In this document: positions 59,701-64,000 of the stretch, piece by piece
Numbering within the stretch: the first letter of the stretch is position 1
Layout of the letters: the number at the start of each line of letters is the position of its first letter
NCBI RefSeq assembly: GCF_013408525.1
Contig: NZ_JACBZM010000002.1
Coordinates: 123,948-187,947 of the forward strand
Direction: 5' to 3'
Origin: Nocardioides aromaticivorans
GTDB taxonomy: Bacteria; Actinomycetota; Actinomycetes; Propionibacteriales; Nocardioidaceae
DNA: 64,000 bases
Position numbers and translations under genes: made by a program
The notes under the pieces: generated by a model
Databases searched by the model: none
What the model was told of the DNA's origin: nothing
Seen by the model: the letters and a program-made list of their open reading frames with translations, nothing else

Positions 59701-60372
59701 TCATGCCAGCTCCCACGCCTCCGGTGCTGACCCGAAGGCTCGATCGGCGGCCTTGATGATTCCGTGGCTGGTGAGGGCGTTCGCGGCGCCACCGATGACA
59801 GCGCCGATCCCGAAGGGGATGACGCGGCCGAGGACGATGATGCCCTCTTTGGTGCCGTACTTGGTCACGAAGTGTCTCCCCAGCACGTCGTTGATGGCCT
59901 TGATCCTGGCCTGGGGAATGTTCTTCACCAGTTGCCGTCCCCAGTGCTGCCCTGTGCGTTCGGCAACCCTCTCAACAGACTTGGCGCCCGCCTCGCCCAG
60001 CATGACTGCCATCACCAGGGTGCGACGGCGTTCGATGTCGTGAAGCGGAACACCGTGCAAATCGGCACGCGACAGCACATAGAGCACCGCAGCGTTGAGA
60101 AATCCCACTACCTCGGCTCCAGAGACGGTCAACGCCGTCTTGGTGCCGACCTTGGGCAAGGCCGCGACCGCCCCGACTCCGGCTCCCGAGCTGATGGTGG
60201 CCGCGCGGAGCTCGGCGTTCAGTCGCTTCAGGATCTGCGCCGGCGATGCGTCCGGCCGATTTCGTCGGAGCCGGGCGATGTGACGCTCAACCAGCGGGGC
60301 TTGCAACGAAAGCGCCTTATCGAGCAATGCGAGCCCAGGAGGCACCGGTTCGGGGACGTTGGCTTGGGGCAC
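59701..60372 (-). CDS. EcsC-family-like protein
   Basis: 223 residues, ATG at 60372. Glycine-rich hydrophobic stretches (SSGAGVGAVAALPKVGTK, then GRVIPFGIGAVIGGAANALTSHGIIKAADRAFG) and the helical middle (LGEAGAKSVERVAER) are typical of EcsC-like proteins, whose role in membranes is poorly known. No canonical signal peptide. Family call by pattern only. Confidence 0.6.
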   Translation of the reverse strand: MPQANVPEPVPPGLALLDKALSLQAPLVERHIARLRRNRPDASPAQILKRLNAELRAATISSGAGVGAVAALPKVGTKTALTVSGAEVVGFLNAAVLYVLSRADLHGVPLHDIERRRTLVMAVMLGEAGAKSVERVAERTGQHWGRQLVKNIPQARIKAINDVLGRHFVTKYGTKEGIIVLGRVIPFGIGAVIGGAANALTSHGIIKAADRAFGSAPEAWELA

Positions 60373-60586
60373 ACCCGAAGGCTAGCGGCGCAGCACGACG
60401 GAATCTCGAACGCAGCTGCGCCAGCTGGAGATGCGGTGGGACAGCAACAACAGCCGCTGCGCGCATCTCGGAGGGCGCAGGACCCTGGCGGTCAAGGCGC
60501 CTCATTAGTCACCGAGAAGGCCCATTCCCACAGACTATGAGCGTGTCGCGGGCGGTCCGACGCTTCCCCGCCGTTACCGTCGAGAG

Positions 60587-60898
60587 ATGGCAGACAGGGC
60601 ACCGACCAAGCAAGGGCGGCGGCGCGTCGATCGGCTCGCTCCCGTCGAGGACGCCCGACTGCCAACGCTGATCATCGAACCTGGCCAACAGCCCGAGCAC
60701 CGCTCGCCGTACGACGTTTACCTGGGCCAGCTCAGCGGCGAAACGCTAAGAACGATGCGCGGCTGCCTCGACCGCATCGCCCGAATCCTCGCCGGTGTGC
60801 GTCTCGACGACCCGCCCCCCGCCGACATCGAGCGCGGCACCCCGGTCGTAACCGTCACGCTGCCCGTGACCGGGGAGGCTACGCCGGCCGCCCAGTGA
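60587..60898 (+). pseudogene. Truncated tyrosine integrase, N-terminal fragment
   Basis: 103 residues, ATG at 60587 after a TACCGT box 6 nt away. SPYDVYLGQLSGETLRTMRGCLDRIARILAG is the core-binding (SAM-like) start of phage/plasmid integrases; the catalytic domain with R-H-R-Y is absent. The frame ends at 60898, and ABC-transporter sequence on the other strand begins at about 60904, so the gene was cut by a rearrangement. Marks a former integration module. Confidence 0.65.
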
Positions 60899-60903
60899 CA
60901 GAT

Positions 60904-61197
60904 CTCGTCTTGGCCGGCGCCTCGCAGCCCCGCCAGCCCCAGCACCTCGCCCCGACGCAGATCGAATGACACGCGATGCGCCGCACGTCCGGAGGCATCG
61001 CTCATCCGGAGCACGACGGCTTCGCCGGGCGCTGCGGCACGTTCGGGGTAGTACTGGTTCATCTTCCGGCCGAGCATGGCTGTGACCATCGCCACGTCGT
61101 CGATCTGGCTCATCTCGCCAGTCAGGACGACGCACCCGTCCCGAAGGACGGTTACCGAATCGGCGATGCGACGCAGCTCCGCCAAACGATGGCTCAC
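60904..61197 (-). pseudogene. Fragment of a ribose-type ABC transporter ATPase
   Basis: About 98 codons in frame: SHRLAELRRIADSVTVLRDG, then TAMLGRKMNQYYPER and the second-domain start VLGLAGLRGAGQDE, the linker between the two ATPase halves of RbsA/MglA-like proteins. Both ends are cut without Walker A or a start. A remnant of a chromosomal or foreign gene brought in by recombination. Confidence 0.7.
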
Positions 61198-61387
61198 TGG
61201 CGACCCCACCGCATCGCGCAGTGCATCCGCGTCGACCCAGACACCGCGATTGCCGACCGTCATCAGAATGTCCTCGGCGAGGCTCGGGCCCGCGCCGCCA
61301 CGCCACAAGATCGGACTTGCCGGACTTGCCGGTCTTGCCGCCGGCCGCTGAGTACCTCGTGCCGACCAGTGTGTGAACGGCACTCAT
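61198..61387 (-). other. Unclear reading frame downstream of the GntR gene
   Basis: An ATG at 61387 overlaps the GntR stop and reads HTLVGTRYSAAGGKTGKSGK before running into the ABC fragment in another frame. It may be the start of a lost partner gene. GGKTGKSGKS is Gly/Lys-rich but not a proper P-loop. Confidence 0.35.
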
Positions 61388-61704
61388 CGCCCGTCGCCTG
61401 ATTCGGCGCGAGCGAGGGCAGCCAACGCCCGGTCAATCGCAGCCCGGGCAGCACGGAGCTCGGCCACAAGGTCGACCTCGCGGCCCGTCGGCTCGTCGCT
61501 GATCACGAACGCGCCGACACCTTGGCGGGTCTCGACCAAGCCGTCATCGACGAGCAGCTGCTGCGCCTGGCGGATCGTGTTGAGCCCAGGCACGTCGTAG
61601 TGCTCCTGCAGGTCGGCGATCGACGGGAGCCGTTCGCCGACCGGGAACTCACCGGACAGAACACGCCCACGCAGGTCGTCGTAGATCTCTCGGTAGCGAG
61701 CCAT
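61384..61704 (-). CDS. GntR-family regulator
   Basis: 106 residues from the ATG at 61704. The winged HTH is complete: YREIYDDLRGRVLSGEFPVGERLPSIADLQEHY, then LNTIRQAQQLLVDDGLVETRQGVGAFV (shown as two motifs), with only a short C-terminal helix and no effector domain. Such short GntR proteins, like KorSA of integrative elements, often repress transfer genes. An ATAAG-GTAA-CTTAT palindrome at 61764-61777 is a likely operator. Confidence 0.8.
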   Translation of the reverse strand: MARYREIYDDLRGRVLSGEFPVGERLPSIADLQEHYDVPGLNTIRQAQQLLVDDGLVETRQGVGAFVISDEPTGREVDLVAELRAARAAIDRALAALARAESGDGR

Positions 61705-61763
61705 GCTGCGATCATAACCTTGATAACTTAAGAGGGCTAGAGGTCTGGAGCGCACTAGTTAAC

Positions 61764-61777
61764 ATAAGGTAACTTAT
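61764..61777. promoter_or_regulatory. Palindrome between the GntR and antitoxin genes
   Basis: ATAAG-GTAA-CTTAT in the AT-rich divergent region, 60 nt from the GntR start and 28 nt before the TACAAT box (61805-61810) of the toxin-antitoxin genes. Candidate operator for either regulator. Confidence 0.5.
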
Positions 61778-61830
61778 CGGCCTTTTACCTGGCCTTGATT
61801 GGGCTACAATAACGGCCTAGGATGGTCGGC

Positions 61831-62115
61831 ATGCAGACGCTACCGATCTCAAAGGTCAAGGACAAGCTCAACGAGTTCGTCGAGGCCGTCTCGTTGACCC
61901 GTGAGCAGGTCACGATCACCAAGAACGGCTCGCCCGCCGCGGTGCTCGTCGGCGCCGACGAGTGGGAGTCGCTCCAGGAAACCCTGTTCTGGCTCTCGCG
62001 CCCAAAGACCCTCGACGACATCGCCGAGGCCGAGCGTGAGTACGCTGAAGGCAAGACGATCCGCGAGGACGAGATCCGCTCCGAGTTCAACGTTCCGCGC
62101 CGCCCCACCGCCTGA
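61831..62115 (+). CDS. Phd/YefM-family antitoxin
   Basis: 94 residues from the ATG at 61831, with AGGA 8 nt upstream; an ATG at 61822 is in frame but worse placed. Typical start MQTLPISKVKDKLNEFVE and ITKNGSPAAVLVGADEWESL of the Phd/YefM fold, followed by an acidic C-terminus that wraps the toxin. TACAAT at 61805-61810 is a plausible -10 box. Confidence 0.88.
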   Translation: MQTLPISKVKDKLNEFVEAVSLTREQVTITKNGSPAAVLVGADEWESLQETLFWLSRPKTLDDIAEAEREYAEGKTIREDEIRSEFNVPRRPTA

Positions 62116-62121
62116 CGACGG

Positions 62122-62394
62122 GTGAGTCAGGCCTACGAGGTCCGCCTCGCCTCGCCGGCGCGACGCGACCTGCGCAGCGTGCCGCCGCGCATCGTACCTG
62201 CGATCGTGGAGTTCCTTTACGGCGAGCTCGCGCGGAACCCTAAGCGCGTCGGCAAGGCGCTCGAGCGTGAGCTCGAGGGCTACTGGTCGGCCCGGCGTGG
62301 CCCATACCGGATCATCTATCGCATCGACGACGACCAGCTCATCGTGCTGGTCGTCAACGTCGACCACCGCGCGGACGTGTACCGCCCGCGCTGA
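62122..62394 (+). CDS. RelE/ParE-family toxin
   Basis: 90 residues, GTG at 62122, 6 nt after the antitoxin stop. YEVRLASPARRDLRSVPPRI at the start and GPYRIIYRIDDDQLIVLVVNVDHRADVYR at the end (in parts: PYRIIYRID, VDHRADVY) are the RelE core with Arg/His residues used for ribosome-dependent mRNA cleavage. It forms an addiction module with the Phd-like gene. Confidence 0.9.
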   Translation: MSQAYEVRLASPARRDLRSVPPRIVPAIVEFLYGELARNPKRVGKALERELEGYWSARRGPYRIIYRIDDDQLIVLVVNVDHRADVYRPR

Positions 62395-62459
62395 CCAAGA
62401 ACAAACTCCCGGCCGATCGACTCCCGGTTCGAGGCGACCCCGGACGGCGCCCCGGTTTG

Positions 62460-63010
62460 GCCGGCAGGTAGCGCACCCAGATCGCCAACGCGGTACCCGC
62501 TCCAATCCGGTCACCCCTGCGCTTGGCCTCCCAGTAGGTGTCCCGCGCCAGGCTCCCCGCGTCGTGCAACTGGCCCAGCCGCCCCAGGCAGAGCGCCTTC
62601 TGCCACATCGCAGCAACCTGCTCCCAGCGGTCCCCGACGATGTCGAAGGCGTCGATCGCGGTATCGAACGCCTCGATCGCCTCGGCATACCGACTGGCGG
62701 TATACAGCACAAAGCCACGGAAATGGTGCGACTGCGCGATCCCCCAACCCTCCCCCGCGTTTTCTCGCAGCCGCAGCGAGCGGTTGACGAGTCGCAGTGC
62801 GATCGGTGCCAGGACGGGCGCGGTACCTGAGATGACAGCGGCGGTGGACAGTGCCTGGGCCCGCTCCCGCTTGCTGCCCGCGGCATTCGCGAACCGTGCA
62901 CCGCGCAAGATCGCCCACACAACCCAGATCGGCGATCTGATGAACCACCACTCGTAGACCAGCCGGTTGTGGATCCGGGCAGCCAGACGATAGCGCTCGG
63001 CGTCCCCTCT
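62460..63010 (-). pseudogene. TPR-containing protein fragment
   Basis: About 180 codons in a minus frame: LAARIHNRLVYEWWFIRSPIW, then HFRGFVLYTASRYAEAIEAFDTAIDAFD and AAMWQKALCLGRLGQLHDAGSLA, with the A/F/Y spacing of tetratricopeptide repeats. It runs without a stop into a transposase leader on one side and lacks a clear start, so it is a piece of a larger signalling or kinase-like protein. The frame ends at 62354 after overlapping relE on the other strand. Confidence 0.55.
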
Positions 63011-63099
63011 CTGCGAGACGGCCGACCTGCACGCAGCGGTCCGAATAACCATCCCAGTGCCAGCAGAGCCGCCTCGCGCAACGCGAGCACGCCCGCATG

Positions 63100-63163
63100 C
63101 CAGCACCTCCTGGCACAGCTCGTCCTTGAACTCCTGGCTGAACCGTCTACGGGATGCACTCAC
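63100..63163 (-). pseudogene. IS3-type transposase OrfA start fragment
   Basis: SASRRRFSQEFKDELCQEVL is the typical first 20 residues of an IS3-family OrfA, then the frame leaves the family. It has fused to the TPR fragment. Only a scar of a former IS. Confidence 0.55.
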
Positions 63164-63194
63164 TGCGGATCTCGTTTCCAGTAGAACCCTCACC

Positions 63195-63460
63195 TTAGGA
63201 GGGCCCACTGTCCGAGATCACCGCGGCAGGCCAGTACAGCGTCAACGCGACCATCATCTTCGGGTCGTGCGCTGCGCGTCCCCACCCATCGGCGCGGTAG
63301 CCGGCGTGGAACGCGGACAGGTCCATCTGCTCGACCGCGTCGAGCACGAACCAGGCCAGATGGTCCTCCTCGAGCCACTAGGTCAACGACGGCGGCATCA
63401 AGAACACCTGATCACGCTCCACAGTCAAGAAGTTGTAACCCACGTCCACCTCCAGAACCC
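63195..63460 (-). pseudogene. Degenerate IS1182-family transposase N-terminus
   Basis: VGYNFLTVERDQVFLMPPSLT, an in-frame TAG at 63378-63380, then WLEEDHLAWFVLDAVEQMD and YRADGWGRAAHDPKMMVALTLY, the conserved start of a different IS1182-type transposase. The rest is missing. Unrelated in sequence to the intact element at 51348. Confidence 0.7.
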
Positions 63461-63519
63461 CTACCTGCCAAGAGATTCTCCCGAGACACGACCAGAAGGC
63501 CCCGAAGACGCGCCGAGGG

Positions 63520-64000
63520 TTTATGCAACACGCTCTTCTGGCAGTCCAGGGTAGCCCTGCGCCTCGATCGCGTGCCGGTCGAGGATCTGCTCGACCACCT
63601 GGATGGTCGCGGGCCCGAACGCGGCGGCCACGGTCGAGGAACCAGTCTCGCGACCACAGCCCGTCCGCGTTGCGGTGCCGCGGTGGAACATGGCCCGGAT
63701 CGGTCGAGTACTGGCCCTTGCGACCCGTCTTGCGACGGTGCTCGGCAACGACCTGCTGTCCGTCGAACACCGTCACCCTTGAGGCAGGCAGCCGCACCCT
63801 CACCAGGCGTCCGGCAAGGGCGTAGGGCACCGAATAGTGCTGGTAGTCGGTCGTGAGGTGGTAGTTGCGGCCGATCTTGACCTGCCTCCATTCCAGAGCC
63901 TCCGGCCGCCAGCCGAAGACGAAGGGGAGCCGTCAAACCGGGGTGCTGCGCTGCGCGATGGCGCTCGCCCAGGGCCAAGGCGTGCGGCGCGTCCCCGGGC
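63520..64000 (-). pseudogene. IS21-family IstA remnant with frameshift (5' end outside window)
   Basis: C-terminal IstA sequence: LEWRQVKIGRNYHLTTDYQHYSV, ALAGRLVRVRLPASRVTVFDG, GRKGQYSTDPGHVPPRHRNADGLW in pieces. It then shifts to another frame for FGPATIQVVEQILDRHAIEAQGY and ends at about 63524. The frameshift lies near 63610-63640. Non-functional; it continues past the window edge. Confidence 0.7.

Noticed and set aside
61295..61325. AAGTCCGATC on the minus strand upstream of the ABC fragment
   Set aside because: The second box is missing, and the region is a recombination scar.
1..64000. CRISPR array, rRNA or tRNA genes, and a tRNA-type attachment site
   Set aside because: No regularly spaced direct repeats, no recognisable rRNA segments and no cloverleaf or tRNA 3' end next to the truncated integrase were seen by eye.

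Overview
The window is high-GC actinobacterial DNA, suggested by G/C-rich third codon positions, frequent GTG and TTG starts, and many ATGA stop/start overlaps. A primase-type replication protein, a ParA/ribbon-helix-helix partition pair with a repeat-rich centromere candidate, and several plasmid-type autoregulated genes indicate a large plasmid or plasmid-derived integrative element. I cannot place the genus; Nocardioidaceae or a neighbouring group would fit.

Layout. 1-9.65 kb (minus strand): a Tad/Flp-type pilus operon (lipoprotein, secreted protein, CpaB/SAF, TadZ-like, TadA, TadB, TadC, Flp pilin, three TadE/G-like pseudopilins, LysM protein cut by the window edge). 10.2-18.8 kb: replication and maintenance (HTH regulator, RHH-like protein, primase-type Rep, AAA ATPase, zinc-ribbon protein, parA plus RHH partner, iterated GCGGTAGTGC-type repeats). 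19-20.6 kb: HipBA toxin-antitoxin. 20.8-32.2 kb: backbone genes of unknown function, a DarB-like methyltransferase-helicase giant, and a DUF1173 protein. 32.3-45.4 kb: a complete type 1 BREX phage-defence operon (brxA-brxB-brxC-pglX-pglZ-brxL) behind a small excisionase-type HTH gene. 45.5-48.4 kb: a nuclease-NACHT fusion, probably a second defence gene. 48.4-57.5 kb: backbone genes (DUF4192, M48-like membrane protein, coiled-coil KfrA-like protein) with an intact IS1182-family element that splits one gene. 57.5-64 kb: hypothetical genes, an EcsC-like protein, then a scar region with a truncated integrase, an ABC-transporter fragment, a GntR gene, a Phd/RelE module and decayed IS remnants.

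The most unusual observation is a promoter-like element, TGTCCG-N17-TTGCTT with further conserved bases (ATC after the first box, GG before and CTCC after the second). Seven copies, all with exactly 17 bp between the boxes, lie upstream of the pilus operon and most of the backbone gene clusters. One divergent pair points at the DarB-like operon and at the DUF1173 gene. In three copies a start codon follows the TTGCTT box by exactly 8 nt, as expected for leaderless mRNAs. The copies tie the uncharacterised backbone genes and the pilus operon into one probable regulon; the BREX and NACHT genes lack the element and look like separately controlled cargo.

Limits: all calls come from reading sequence motifs. 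No homology search, codon-bias statistic or structure prediction was run. Family names are by recognition, and many backbone proteins remain without a function.
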